The translations under genes and the position numbers were made by a program. A DNA stretch of 64,000 nucleotides from Amycolatopsis nivea (GTDB lineage: Bacteria; Actinomycetota; Actinomycetes; Mycobacteriales; Pseudonocardiaceae): the NCBI RefSeq assembly GCF_004522235.1, contig NZ_SDLT01000012.1, positions 1 to 64,000 on the forward strand, written 5' to 3'. Of this stretch, positions 1 through 8,092 are shown one piece after another (position 1 is the stretch's first letter; each line of letters begins with the position of its first letter). The notes under the pieces were generated by a model, which made no database searches, had not been told where the DNA came from, and was given only the letters and a program-made list of their open reading frames with translations.

Positions 1-37
1 CCGTCACCCGGCTGACCAACCTCCCTGGACATCACAG

Positions 38-772
38 TTAGAACCCGCTCGTGGTCAGTTTCAGCAGGGCGTCGGTCAGCGCGGCCGCGTGTTCCACCAG
101 GTAGAAATGGCCGCCTGGGTAGGTGGTCAGGGTGAAATCCCCGGTGGTGTGGGACGACCAAGCCTGTACGTCGTCTACGGGGGCATGCGGGTCGGCGTCT
201 CCGGTGTGGGCGTGGATGGGCGCGGCTAGCGGTCCTGGGCTTGGGCGGTACGTCTCGACAGCCGTGTAGTCCGCGCGCAGGGCTGGCAGGAACAGTTCTC
301 GCAGTTCGGGGTCTCGCAAGACTTTCGGGTCGGTGCCTGCCAGGCCTTCGATCTCGGCCAGCAAACCGTCGTCGTCTTGGAGGTGGACTTGTTCGTTGAC
401 CAGGCGGGACGGGGCTCGGCGGCCGGAGATGACTACTGCTTCCGCTGGGGTGCCTCGCGATTCCAGGCGCAGCCCTACCTCGTACGCGAGCGTCGCGCCC
501 ATGCTGTGGCCGAACAGCACTACCGGGAGGTCCAGCCACGCCAGCAGGGCTTGGGTGACGCCGTCCGCCAGTTCTTCGATGGTGCGCAAAGCCGGTTCGG
601 CCATTCGGTCCTGGCGGCCGGGGTATTGCACCGCCAGGACGTCGACAGTGGGGGACAGCGCCTTCGACAACGGGTGGAAGAACGGGGCCGCGCCGCCTGC
701 GTGCGGGAGGCACACCACGCGGGCGGGGGCGTCGTCGGCGGGGTGGAAGCGGCGTAGCCACGGGTCCGTCAT
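38..772 (-). CDS. Type II thioesterase (alpha/beta hydrolase)
   Basis: A 244-residue alpha/beta hydrolase of the GrsT/RifR type II thioesterase family. These proteins act in trans on nonribosomal peptide or polyketide synthases and remove wrong or stalled acyl groups from carrier proteins. The nucleophile elbow GHSMG is at about residues 88-92 (Ser90). An acidic residue lies near GDADP, and the catalytic His is in the PGGHFYL motif near the C terminus. Length is normal for the family. It is the last gene on this strand before the window start, so a partner synthase may lie outside; none is visible here. The start ATG has no Shine-Dalgarno sequence but is preceded by TAAAAT (785-780) seven bases away, which fits a leaderless transcript. 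Family call is secure; the pathway is unknown. Confidence 0.9.
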   Translation of the reverse strand: MTDPWLRRFHPADDAPARVVCLPHAGGAAPFFHPLSKALSPTVDVLAVQYPGRQDRMAEPALRTIEELADGVTQALLAWLDLPVVLFGHSMGATLAYEVGLRLESRGTPAEAVVISGRRAPSRLVNEQVHLQDDDGLLAEIEGLAGTDPKVLRDPELRELFLPALRADYTAVETYRPSPGPLAAPIHAHTGDADPHAPVDDVQAWSSHTTGDFTLTTYPGGHFYLVEHAAALTDALLKLTTSGF

Positions 773-779
773 GCGCGCG

Positions 780-785
780 ATTTTA
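780..785 (-). promoter_or_regulatory. Leaderless -10 box of thioesterase gene
   Basis: On the minus strand TAAAAT ends seven bases before the ATG at 772, the usual spacing for a leaderless actinobacterial transcript. There is no ribosome binding site between them. Inferred from sequence only. Confidence 0.45.
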
Positions 786-798
786 CCGGCGACCCCTG

Positions 799-1959
799 TC
801 AGGAAAGGGGCAAGCGGCGGAATTCGATCTTTTCGTACGCACTGGTGACGCCCGTTTCGAACAGCACTCCGATGGTGAAACGGTCTGGTTGGACCAGGTC
901 GGAGTAGCCGGCGGGGGCGTCGGCGAGAACGGTGTACGGCTGCCAGGTTTTGCCGCGGTCTGAGCTGGTCCTGAGTTGCATTGTGCGGCGGGACGCTGGA
1001 TCCGACGGGCCGGAATAGAGGAGTACGCTGCGGTTCGTTGTTTGCAGGACGCTGCCTTCTACCTTCGGGCCGGACAGGGTTGGCTGCACTTGGTACGGGC
1101 GGGTCAGGGTGGCTCCGCCGTCGGTGCTGTAGGCGTCTAGGCGGTGTTCCGGGGCCGAGCCTTGGTTGCGGCTCGAGAAATACACCGTGCCGTCGGGGAG
1201 TTCGGTGGCGGTGGTTTCGTTGGGGGCGAGGACGCCGTCAGTCGGGTCGTCGGTGAAGCCGATGTGCCAGGTGCGGCCGTTGTCGTCGCTGTAGAGGTCG
1301 TGGCCGCCGTAGTACTTGGCTTCGGTTCCCACGTCCGCGGAACCTGCGGGCGGGGCGCTGGAGTGGTTGGCGGGGACCACGATCCGCCCGGCGTGGCGGC
1401 CGTGTTTGAGGACGGTGGCGTGACCGGGGGCGGTGGCGTACCAGCGCCAGGCCGGGAGTTTCGTCGTGGCGGTGATGTCGCGGGCTGGGGTCCAGGTGCG
1501 GCCGTTGTCGGGGCTGCGTCGGACGAAAACCCGGCGGGTGTCTTGTGCGGACACGGTGCCGGACATGATGGCTTTCTCGCTGACGGGTCCGTTGTGGACA
1601 GTCAGGAGCACCAGGTCGCCGTTGCGGGCTACCGCGGGGGTCGGGTTTCCTGCGGTGGCCTCGCCGTTGCTGTCGACTACCCGCAGGTCGCCCCAGGTGC
1701 AGCCGCCGTCGTGGGAGGTTTTGGCTACGGTTTGGATCGCGCCGGAGTCGCCGGGGGAGTCGCGGCGGCCTTCGGCGAAGGCGATCAGCGAGCCGTTCGC
1801 TGCGCGGACCACCGCGGGGATGCGGAAGGTGTGGTAGCCCTCGGCGCCTGAGACGAACGGGGTCGACGACGTGCAGCTGCCGCTCGCGTGGGCGGGCGGG
1901 GTCGGGGTGAGGCTCAAGAGGGTTGCGGCGAGCGCAAGCGTGACTGTTCTCGGGAGCAC
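799..1959 (-). CDS. Secreted exo-alpha-sialidase (neuraminidase)
   Basis: A 386-residue family GH33 sialidase that releases terminal sialic acids from glycoconjugates outside the cell. A Sec signal peptide is clear: short basic start, hydrophobic core at about residues 6-18 and a likely cut after AHA near residue 25. The FRIP motif (residues 45-48) carries the first Arg of the catalytic triad. It is followed by a series of Asp boxes of the S-x-D-x-G-x-T-W type: SHDGGCTW, SPDNGRTW, SDDNGRTW, a weaker STDGGATL, and SSDRGKTW. These are typical of the six-bladed propeller. The chosen start is GTG at 1959, just before the signal peptide. No carbohydrate-binding module is present. No sialic acid transport or catabolism genes are nearby, so the enzyme may serve foraging or interaction with a host or other organisms. 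Confidence 0.92.
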   Translation of the reverse strand: MLPRTVTLALAATLLSLTPTPPAHASGSCTSSTPFVSGAEGYHTFRIPAVVRAANGSLIAFAEGRRDSPGDSGAIQTVAKTSHDGGCTWGDLRVVDSNGEATAGNPTPAVARNGDLVLLTVHNGPVSEKAIMSGTVSAQDTRRVFVRRSPDNGRTWTPARDITATTKLPAWRWYATAPGHATVLKHGRHAGRIVVPANHSSAPPAGSADVGTEAKYYGGHDLYSDDNGRTWHIGFTDDPTDGVLAPNETTATELPDGTVYFSSRNQGSAPEHRLDAYSTDGGATLTRPYQVQPTLSGPKVEGSVLQTTNRSVLLYSGPSDPASRRTMQLRTSSDRGKTWQPYTVLADAPAGYSDLVQPDRFTIGVLFETGVTSAYEKIEFRRLPLS

Positions 1960-1981
1960 CGGGGGACCGCCTCTCGCTCCG

Positions 1982-2009
1982 GACGTGGGATGTCCGACGT
2001 CCTATGTCC
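1982..2009 (-). promoter_or_regulatory. Four contiguous heptamers upstream of sialidase gene
   Basis: Read on the minus strand from 2009 to 1982 the sequence is GGACATA, GGACGTC, GGACATC, CCACGTC: four head-to-tail heptamers sharing a GGAC(A/G)T core, with the last one degenerate. The block ends 22 bases before the sialidase GTG start. It looks like a regulator site built from direct repeats. The binding protein is unknown. Confidence 0.4.
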
Positions 2010-2038
2010 GGAGAACTTAGAGAGGCGGTCGCGCGGCG

Positions 2039-2892
2039 TCAAGGCTCTGGGTCGGTGGTGGTGGCGCGGGTGGGTTTCGGCTGAGGTGGTCGTGGGGTGT
2101 CGAGGCTCTGGGTCGGTGGTGGTGGCGCGGGTGGGTTCCGGTCGAGGTGGTCGTGGGGTGTCGAGGCTCTGGGTCGGTGGTGGTGGCGCGGGTGGGTTCC
2201 GGTCGAGGTGGTCGTGGGGTGTCGAGGCTCTGGGTCGGTGGTGGTGGCGCGGGTGGGTTCCGGTCGAGGTGGTCGTGGGGTGTCGAGGCTCTGGGTCGGT
2301 GGTGGTGGCGCGGGTGGGTTCCGGTCGAGGTGGTCGTGGGGTGTCGAGGCTCTGGGTCGGTGGTGGTGGCGCGGGTGGGTTCCGGTCGAGGTGGTCGTGG
2401 GGTGTCGAGGCTCTGGGTCGGTGGTGGTGGCGCGGGTGGGTTCCGGTCGAGGTGGTCGTGGGGTGTCGAGGCTCTGGGTCGGTGGTGGTGGCGCGGGTGG
2501 GTTCCGGTCGAGGTGGTCGTGGGGTGTCGAGGCTCTGGGTCGGTGGTGGTGGCGCGGGTGGGTTCCGGTCGAGGTGGTCGTGGGGTGTCGAGGCTCTGGG
2601 TCGGTGGTGGTGGCGCGGGTGGGTTCCGGTCGAGGTGGTCGTGGGGTGTCGAGGCTCTGGGTCGGTGGTGGTGGCGCGGGTGGGTTCCGGTCGAGGTGGT
2701 CGTGGGGTGTCGAGGCTCTGGGTCGGTGGTGGTGGCGCGGGTGGGTTTCGGCTGAGGTGGTCGTGGGGTGTCGAGGCTCTGGGTCGGTGGCGGTTGTGCG
2801 GGTGGGTTCCGGCTGAGGTGGTTGCGCGGTGTCAAGGCGCCGGATCGGTGGCGGTCGCGCGGACGGATCCGGCCGAGGCGGTTGCGGTGATC
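2039..2892. repeat. 61-bp minisatellite array, 13 units plus a degenerate unit inside amiB
   Basis: Thirteen units begin at 2039 and repeat every 61 bases (2100, 2161 and so on to 2771). The ten units from 2100 to 2709 appear identical. The edge units at 2039 and 2710 share the variant TTTCGGCTGAGG, and the unit at 2771 has diverged further. A fourteenth register at 2832-2892 is roughly 70% like the consensus if a one-base gap is allowed. It is the last 19 codons plus stop of the amiB-like gene. The divergence gradient suggests the array grew from the gene's 3' end and was then homogenised. Since 61 is not a multiple of three, the frame rotates with each unit, and long open frames across it are unlikely to be genes. 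It fills most of the 872-base gap between the sialidase and amiB. Confidence 0.9.
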
Positions 2893-3887
2893 CGCAGCGG
2901 GGTGGTGCCGGTCGGGCGTACGCGCATGATTTCGGCGGCTACCGGGGCGGCCAGGTGGGTGCGCAGGGTCCGGCGCAGGCCGCGGGCGCCGTATATCGGG
3001 TCGAAGCCTTGATCGGCGAGGAGGTGGACGGCGGAGTCGTCTACTTGGAGATCGACGCCGCGGCGGCGGAGTCTCGTGCGCAGCAGGTCGGTTTCGAGGC
3101 GGGCTACTTGTTCGATGGTGGTGCGGTCCAGTTCGTCGAAGATCACCGTTTCGTCGATGCGGTTCAGGAATTCCGGGTCGAAGAACGACTGGAGGGCTTT
3201 GTCGACCACGGTGCGGCGGGTGTGGCCGCGGTCGAGGAGCGTGCGCCAGCGGGAACCTCGGCGGCGGGCGAGTTCCTTTGAGCCCAGGTTCGAGGTGAGG
3301 AATACGAAGCTGTTGCGGAAGGAGATTTTCTCCTGGCCGTTCGCGAGACGGAGGATTCCGTTGTCCAGTACGCCCAGGAGGGCGCGCAGAACAGTAGGGT
3401 GGGCTTTCTCCACCTCGTCGAAAAGGACGATTCCCGGGGTGTACGGATCACCCTCCACAGTGGACCGGTCGAAGACGGTGAAGGCTTCCTTGCTTCCCGC
3501 GTACCCGGGCGGAGCACCGTTGAAGGAGGCTGCGTAGTGCTCTTGGGCGAGGGAGTTCATGTCCACTCGGCACAGATCGTCCGGGCCGGAGCGCAGGGCG
3601 GCGGCGACCTGGCGGACCAGTTCGGTTTTGCCTACGCCGGTGGGGCCCAGAAGTAGAACAGTCGCGGGGGGACGGTCGGGTTCCGTCGCGCCCGCGCGGG
3701 CCAGGGTGATCGCGCGGACGACGGCGTCGATGGCTGGGTCTTGGCCCAGGACGCGGCTGCGCAGGCGTTGTGCGAGCGCTTCGGGAGTGTCCGGAGTGGA
3801 TGGAGTGGACGGAGCGGGGGCGGCGGCCGGAGCGGCTGGCTGCCGGTTCCGGTTCTGGTCGTGGTACCTGTCGGTGATGAACGGCAT
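2832..3887 (-). CDS. amiB: AmiB-like AAA+ ATPase of the amidase operon
   Basis: A 351-residue protein with a single AAA+ module like the second ATPase domain of ClpB/ClpA. Visible motifs are Walker A GPTGVGKT (81-88), an aromatic pore loop around PPGYAG (127-131), Walker B GIVLFDEVE (152-160), sensor 1 FVFLTSN (194-200), an arginine-finger region FLNRID and the sensor 2 GARGLRR. The first 35 residues are Ala/Pro-rich and probably disordered. No peptidase or N-domain is present. The start ATG at 3887 has a good AAGGA site. It lies 44 bases downstream of the aliphatic amidase gene, the same company kept by Pseudomonas AmiB, a Clp-like ATPase of unknown role in the amidase operon. A chaperone or remodelling role for the amidase or AmiS is inference. 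The stop codon falls in a degenerate unit of the 61-bp repeat. Confidence 0.82.
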   Translation of the reverse strand: MPFITDRYHDQNRNRQPAAPAAAPAPSTPSTPDTPEALAQRLRSRVLGQDPAIDAVVRAITLARAGATEPDRPPATVLLLGPTGVGKTELVRQVAAALRSGPDDLCRVDMNSLAQEHYAASFNGAPPGYAGSKEAFTVFDRSTVEGDPYTPGIVLFDEVEKAHPTVLRALLGVLDNGILRLANGQEKISFRNSFVFLTSNLGSKELARRRGSRWRTLLDRGHTRRTVVDKALQSFFDPEFLNRIDETVIFDELDRTTIEQVARLETDLLRTRLRRRGVDLQVDDSAVHLLADQGFDPIYGARGLRRTLRTHLAAPVAAEIMRVRPTGTTPLRITATASAGSVRATATDPAP

Positions 3888-3931
3888 GGTGTCCTTTCCC
3901 TGAACCGAAAAACCGGCAGCCAGCGGGGGGA

Positions 3932-4969
3932 TCAGGCCTGCTTGGTCTTTTCCGCGGGCAGCTGGCCGACCGGGCATTCGGCCACGCCGATCGTGCTGCG
4001 CGTGATGGCCTCGACGTTTTCCTGCGCCTTCTGCGCGTCGGTGACCCACGTGCGGTAGAACTCGAACGGGCAGTCCGCGACGCCCTTGTCGCCGTCGCCG
4101 GCCGCGTGCACGCCTGAGTAACCGCGGTGCAGCAGTTTGAACAGGTGATTCTGCGACTGGTCGTACTCGCGGGCGTCCCGGATCGCCGAAAGCGACAGCT
4201 GGGCGAACTGGATGCCGTATTCTTCCTCGCCGGTTTCGCCGAGCGTCCGGCCGTCGAAACCGATGATCGAGGAGTGGCCGAAATACGAGTACACGCCGTC
4301 GAATCCGGCCGCGTTGGCGACCGCGACGTAGCAGTTGTTGGCCCACGCCATGGCTTTCGCCATCAGCACCTGCTGGTCCTTCGCCGGGTACATGTAGCCC
4401 TGGCAGCGGACGATCAGCTCGGCGCCCTTCATTGCGCAATCCCGCCAGATTTCCGGGTAGTTGCCGTCGTCGCAGATGATCAGCGAGATCTTGAGCCCTT
4501 TCGGGCCGTCCGTGACGTACGTCTGGTCGCCCGGGTACCAGCCCTCGATCGGGCACCACGGCAGGATTTTCCGGTACTTCTGCACGATCTCGCCGTGGTT
4601 GTCGATCAGCACCAAGGTGTTGTACGGCGGTTTGTTCGGGTGGTCCTCGTGCTGTTCGCCGGTGATCGAGAAAACGCCCCAGGTGTCTGCTTCGCGGCAG
4701 GCGGCGGAGAAGATCGCGGTCTCCTCGCCGGGGACGGTCGCCGCGGTGTCGTACATTTCCTGCTCGTCGTACATGATCCCCTGCGTCGAGTATTCGGGGA
4801 ACACGACGAGGTCCATTCCGGGCAGGCCGCTCTTCATGCCGACCACCATGTCGGCGATCTTGCGCGCGTTGTCGAGCACCTCGGCCTTCGAATGCAGCCG
4901 CGGCATTTTGTAGTTCACGACCGCGATGCCGACCGTGTCCGGGCTCGAGGAAATGTCACCGTGTCGCAT
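3932..4969 (-). CDS. amiE: Aliphatic amidase (acylamide amidohydrolase)
   Basis: A 345-residue cytoplasmic nitrilase-superfamily enzyme that hydrolyses short aliphatic amides such as acetamide to the acid and ammonia. The catalytic residues fall at the same numbers as in Pseudomonas aeruginosa AmiE: Glu59 in FPEYST, Lys134 in KYRKILPW, Glu142 in PIEGW and Cys166 in [10 protein letters not shown]. Length is also the same class, about 345 residues. The start ATG at 4969 follows an AGAAGGAGA-type ribosome site. It is the third gene of an amiC-amiS-amiE-amiB run on the minus strand, 24 bases after amiS and 44 before amiB. The product would give the cell carbon and nitrogen from amides. The assignment is as firm as sequence reading allows. 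Confidence 0.96.
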   Translation of the reverse strand: MRHGDISSSPDTVGIAVVNYKMPRLHSKAEVLDNARKIADMVVGMKSGLPGMDLVVFPEYSTQGIMYDEQEMYDTAATVPGEETAIFSAACREADTWGVFSITGEQHEDHPNKPPYNTLVLIDNHGEIVQKYRKILPWCPIEGWYPGDQTYVTDGPKGLKISLIICDDGNYPEIWRDCAMKGAELIVRCQGYMYPAKDQQVLMAKAMAWANNCYVAVANAAGFDGVYSYFGHSSIIGFDGRTLGETGEEEYGIQFAQLSLSAIRDAREYDQSQNHLFKLLHRGYSGVHAAGDGDKGVADCPFEFYRTWVTDAQKAQENVEAITRSTIGVAECPVGQLPAEKTKQA

Positions 4970-4993
4970 GGGATTTCTCCTTCTGGTGGAGGG

Positions 4994-5620
4994 TCAGGCC
5001 GCGGCCGCGGCGCGGTCGGGGACGGAGCGGGGCTGGCCGCGGAACCCGAGCACCGCGGCGAGGGCGACGAGCAGGATCGCGATCGCCGCCGCGATGAGGG
5101 CGGCGGTCGCGGTGGAGCGGTAGCCGCCGGTGAGCGCGAGGAACGCGGGCAGCGTGCAGGTCGGCTGGCTCAGCAGGACGGTCGTCCAGCCGGTGAACCG
5201 GGTCAGCTCCTCGCGGCCGAGCCCGAGCACGAGGAAGAACAGGCCCCACAGCAGGGCCCAGGACAGCCAGATGACGCCGAACACCGGATCGTCCTGCCGC
5301 CAGAACGCCAGGCCGGCGTACACGATCGCGGCGCCCGCGACGAACAGCGAGAACCAGCCGATGCCCTCGGGTTCGAGACCGGCGAGGTTCGCGATCCCGA
5401 CGTACAGGTAGGTGAAGCCGAACAGGAACAGCCCGGACGCGCCGAGGATCGCTTCGGAATCCCCGTGCGCCTGGATGATCAGCACCGTCGGCGTCACGCA
5501 CTGCAGTCCGCCCACGAACAGATTCAGCGCGGCGGCCGACCGCGCGGGCACGCGCCCGAGCAGCATCAGCCCGTTGACCAGCAGTACCGCCCCGACGTAG
5601 AGCAGGCCGACGTTGTTCAT
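4994..5620 (-). CDS. amiS: AmiS/UreI family amide (urea) channel
   Basis: A 208-residue integral membrane protein of the AmiS/UreI family, a small proton-gated or passive channel family for urea and short amides. About six hydrophobic segments are visible, beginning with VGLLYVGAVLLVNGLMLLG at the N terminus. The family pattern of a Leu/Gly-rich first helix and the FLFGFTYLYVGIANL region is present. The chosen ATG at 5620 follows a GAGGAG ribosome site; an upstream frame extension lacks one. It lies between amiC and amiE and so supplies the uptake step for the amidase. The last residues are a low-complexity Ala/Arg tail. Confidence 0.88.
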   Translation of the reverse strand: MNNVGLLYVGAVLLVNGLMLLGRVPARSAAALNLFVGGLQCVTPTVLIIQAHGDSEAILGASGLFLFGFTYLYVGIANLAGLEPEGIGWFSLFVAGAAIVYAGLAFWRQDDPVFGVIWLSWALLWGLFFLVLGLGREELTRFTGWTTVLLSQPTCTLPAFLALTGGYRSTATAALIAAAIAILLVALAAVLGFRGQPRSVPDRAAAAA

Positions 5621-5708
5621 CGCACGCTCCTCAGTTGGTACCAGATGAAATACTGTCAAGTGAAAATAAATGGGCGGACGGCGGCCGTCAAGAGCGGAGC
5701 GGGACGGG

Positions 5709-6779
5709 TCAGAGCCGGGTGATCGGATCGAAGTCGCAGCCTTGCGCGGCGGCGAGGTGCACGTGCTGGGCGGCTTGCTGGCCGTGGAATTCGACGGTGC
5801 CGCGCGGTCCGTCGTAGGCGACGCCGTCGATCGCGGCGTTGAAGGCGCGCATGTCCGGAGTGCCTGCCCGGCGGGCGAGTTCGGCGAGCGTATGCAAGCC
5901 CTCGTAACAGGATTCGGCCGCGTTGTTGAGCGGCGGCGCGGCCGGGCCGTGCAGGTGGACGTAGCGGCCGAGCAGGTCCATCGCGTCCGCGGTGACGAGG
6001 GAGCGGAAGTACGCGGCGGACGCGAAGAGGTTCCGGGTCGCTTCGGCTCCGCTGGCCAGCAGCATGTTTTCTTCCATCAGCGGACTGAACCGGAGCATCT
6101 GCTCGTGGAGGCCGCGCGCGGCGAACCGGCGGTTGAACCGGACCGCGTCCTGCCCGACGAACAGCATCAGAACGCCGTCGCACGCCGAGGTTTCGACGCG
6201 CCGGACGAGCCGGGCCATGTCGCCCGAGCCGAGTCCGACGAACGCTTCGCCGACGATCTGGAGATCGAGTTCCCTTGCGTAGCGCCGGATCGCGTCCGCG
6301 GAACCGCGCGGCCACACGTAATCGTCGCCCGCCACGAACCAGGTGCGCGCGCCGCAGTTGTCGCGCAGCCACCGCAGCGCGGGCTGGATCTGCACACGCG
6401 GGATTTCGCCGGAACAGTAGATGCCGGAACGACTTTCGCCGCCTTCGTAGAGCGACGTGTACACGTACGGAACGCGATCGGCGAGGACCGGCGCGAGGGC
6501 GTTGCGGACCGAGGAAATGTGCCAACCGGTGACCGCGTCGACCTCGCCCGCGTCGACCAGCCGGCGCACGGCCGAGGCGACCTGGGCCGGGGGAGCGCCG
6601 CCGTCGACGACTTCCAGCGCGACCTCGCGGCCGAGGATCCCGCCCGCGTCGTTGAGTTCCCGGACCGCGAGTTCGCTGATCGCCTCGCACGAGGGCCCGA
6701 AAAGGCCCGCCGGTCCCTGCAGCGGGACGACCAGCGCGACGCGCAACGCGCTCGCGCGGCTGGCGACTCCGAGTCCCAT
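5709..6779 (-). CDS. amiC: AmiC-like cytoplasmic amide-binding protein
   Basis: About 356 residues with the type I periplasmic-binding fold used by AmiC and the urea/leucine-binding proteins: RVALVVPLQGPAGLFG at the N terminus, then AVRELNDAGGILGREV and PYVYTSLYEGGES. There is no signal peptide or lipobox, as expected for AmiC, which senses amides inside the cell. ATG 6779 is preferred because GGAG lies five bases upstream. An in-frame ATG at 6818 would add 13 residues but has no ribosome site. In Pseudomonas AmiC holds the antiterminator AmiR inactive until amide binds. No ANTAR/AmiR gene is visible here, so its partner may be the divergent MarR protein or something outside the window. An 88-base gap separates it from amiS. 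Confidence 0.82.
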   Translation of the reverse strand: MGLGVASRASALRVALVVPLQGPAGLFGPSCEAISELAVRELNDAGGILGREVALEVVDGGAPPAQVASAVRRLVDAGEVDAVTGWHISSVRNALAPVLADRVPYVYTSLYEGGESRSGIYCSGEIPRVQIQPALRWLRDNCGARTWFVAGDDYVWPRGSADAIRRYARELDLQIVGEAFVGLGSGDMARLVRRVETSACDGVLMLFVGQDAVRFNRRFAARGLHEQMLRFSPLMEENMLLASGAEATRNLFASAAYFRSLVTADAMDLLGRYVHLHGPAAPPLNNAAESCYEGLHTLAELARRAGTPDMRAFNAAIDGVAYDGPRGTVEFHGQQAAQHVHLAAAQGCDFDPITRL

Positions 6780-6803
6780 GCCGGCTCCGGGCTTCTTTGC
6801 CGG

Positions 6804-6834
6804 TTGACTTGCTTCCATTTGAAAGTCTTACAAT
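6804..6834 (+). promoter_or_regulatory. Predicted marR promoter with inverted repeat between marR and amiC
   Basis: TTGACT (6804-6809) and TACAAT (6829-6834) have a 19-base spacer and would start transcription about 35 bases before the MarR ATG at 6875. GACTT (6806-6810) and AAGTC (6823-6827) form an inverted repeat inside it, a plausible operator for the divergent regulator. The small palindrome TTGCGCAA follows at 6845-6852. Prediction only. Confidence 0.35.
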
Positions 6835-6874
6835 GCGGAGGCATTTGCGCAAGGGCGGAACGAGGGCGGGCGAG

Positions 6875-7282
6875 ATGAGGCAGGCACAGGCGGCCGAGGC
6901 GTCGCTGATCCGCGCGCTCACCCGCACCGCACGCGCGGTCACCCTGCGGATCGAGCCGCTGCTCAAGCAGGAGGGGCTGTCGCTCGACGGCTGGCTGGTG
7001 CTGGACGCGCTCGCCGCCGGCGACGGGCTCACGATGACCGAACTCGCCGGGCACACGCTGGTCACCGGGCCGACGCTGACGCGGGTGGTCGACCGGCTGG
7101 TCACCACCGCGGCCGCGTACCGCGAGGTCGACGCGGAGGACCGGCGGCGGGTGCGGGTGTATCTCGCGCCGCGCGGACGCAGCGCGCATCAGCGGGCGAC
7201 GGCCCGGCTGGCCGAGGTCGAACGCGACCTGGATCCGGACGGCGGCGTGCTGACGGCGATCGTGAGCGTTGAAACCGGTTAG
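6875..7282 (+). CDS. MarR family regulator of the amidase operon
   Basis: A 135-residue MarR-type winged-helix dimer. The recognition region reads LTMTELAGHTLVTGPTLTRVVDRL, and the wing carries the signature DRRRVRVYLAPRG. The family usually binds short palindromes in divergent promoters and is released by small ligands. ATG 6875 is chosen because it begins a normal MarR N-terminal helix. An ATG at 6833 lies inside the predicted -10 box and is less likely. The gene is divergent from amiC, so it probably controls the amidase operon and itself. Its stop codon overlaps the stop of the convergent IclR gene (TTAG). Whether it works together with AmiC is not known. Confidence 0.82.
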   Translation: MRQAQAAEASLIRALTRTARAVTLRIEPLLKQEGLSLDGWLVLDALAAGDGLTMTELAGHTLVTGPTLTRVVDRLVTTAAAYREVDAEDRRRVRVYLAPRGRSAHQRATARLAEVERDLDPDGGVLTAIVSVETG

Positions 7283-8025
7283 AACCGGCTTTGCCACTCA
7301 CGACGGTGCTGGGTAAGGACTTTGATCAGCTCGTCCTTGCGCTCGGCCACTTCGGCGTGGCTGCCCATGATCCCGACCGCGGCGACGGTCCGGCCGTCCT
7401 CCACCACGGCGACGGACACGCCGTCCGCCTCGGTCGATGCGCTCGGCGCGGCGACCAGGCCTTCGGTGCGGATCCGGGTCAGGTCCTGCACGAAGCGTTC
7501 GACCAGTTCGGCATCCGCGGGCGGCAATGCGCCGATCTGCGGCCACAGGTCCCGGTTTTCCATGGCCGCCAGCAAGATCCAGCCGGTGGACGTGCGGATC
7601 GGCGAGCGGCGCACGAAACCTTCGGCGAGATAGGCGTAGCGCGGGTCGTGCGACGCGTAGTCGACGTAATAGAGGTCGCTGCCCACCATGATCGCCAGCA
7701 CCGCGGTCATCCCGGTTTCCTCGTGCAGCGCTTCGAGGTCCTCGTGCGACACCGTGGTGACGGTGGGGCGGCCGACGAGGCGGACGAGCAGGAACGGTGC
7801 CGGGCCGAGGGAGTAGCGGCGGTCGTGCTCGTCGAGGTAGCCGGTGGCGACGAGGCCGTTGACCAGGCCCTGGATCGAGCTCATCGGCGCGTCGAGCTCG
7901 CGTGCGAACTCGGTGAGCGTGACCCCGTTCCGGGAGCGCGCGGCCCGCTCCAGGATGGTCGACACCCGGTCGATCATCCGGTGGTGCGGCCTCGGACGGC
8001 CGTCCGGCGTGGGGTGCGTCGGCAT
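7279..8025 (-). CDS. IclR family transcriptional regulator
   Basis: A 248-residue IclR protein with an N-terminal winged helix at about residues 18-75 (GVTLTEFARELDAPMSSIQGLVNGLVATGYL) and a C-terminal effector domain. That domain includes YYVDYASHD and IRTSTGWILLAAM. ATG 8025 is chosen because it follows GGAGAG; longer frames upstream have no ribosome site. It is divergent from the CoA-transferase/acyl-CoA dehydrogenase pair and most likely controls it through the perfect palindrome AAATACGTATTT at 8081-8092. The ligand may be the pathway acid or its CoA ester, which is inference. Confidence 0.9.
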   Translation of the reverse strand: MPTHPTPDGRPRPHHRMIDRVSTILERAARSRNGVTLTEFARELDAPMSSIQGLVNGLVATGYLDEHDRRYSLGPAPFLLVRLVGRPTVTTVSHEDLEALHEETGMTAVLAIMVGSDLYYVDYASHDPRYAYLAEGFVRRSPIRTSTGWILLAAMENRDLWPQIGALPPADAELVERFVQDLTRIRTEGLVAAPSASTEADGVSVAVVEDGRTVAAVGIMGSHAEVAERKDELIKVLTQHRREWQSRF

Positions 8026-8080
8026 CGGTGCTTTCTCTCCTCGGGTGATCGGGAACTCTACCCGGACCTGCAGGTTGCGT

Positions 8081-8092
8081 AAATACGTATTT
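8081..8092. promoter_or_regulatory. Palindromic operator between IclR and CoA-transferase genes
   Basis: AAATACGTATTT is a perfect 12-base palindrome in the 100-base divergent gap, in an otherwise GC-rich setting. It lies 34 bases before the GTG start of the CoA-transferase and 56 bases before the IclR start. Size and position fit an IclR-type operator. Confidence 0.55.

Noticed and set aside
2039..2831. CRISPR array
   Set aside because: Units are directly contiguous with no unique spacers, and no cas genes are nearby.
1888..3012. Long open frames of 200-374 codons on both strands across the repeat array
   Set aside because: The 61-base unit rotates the frame and is free of stops by composition. 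The predicted proteins are low-complexity and have no conserved start or ribosome site; a minus-strand frame begins only at a TTG overlapping the amiB stop.
3888..4559. Longer amiB start that would run through amiE
   Set aside because: The extension overlaps the amidase gene in another frame; ATG 3887 has a good ribosome site.
4127..5722. 531-codon plus-strand frame
   Set aside because: It lies opposite amiE and amiS, whose motifs are unambiguous. The product is Arg/Gly/Glu-rich without domains.
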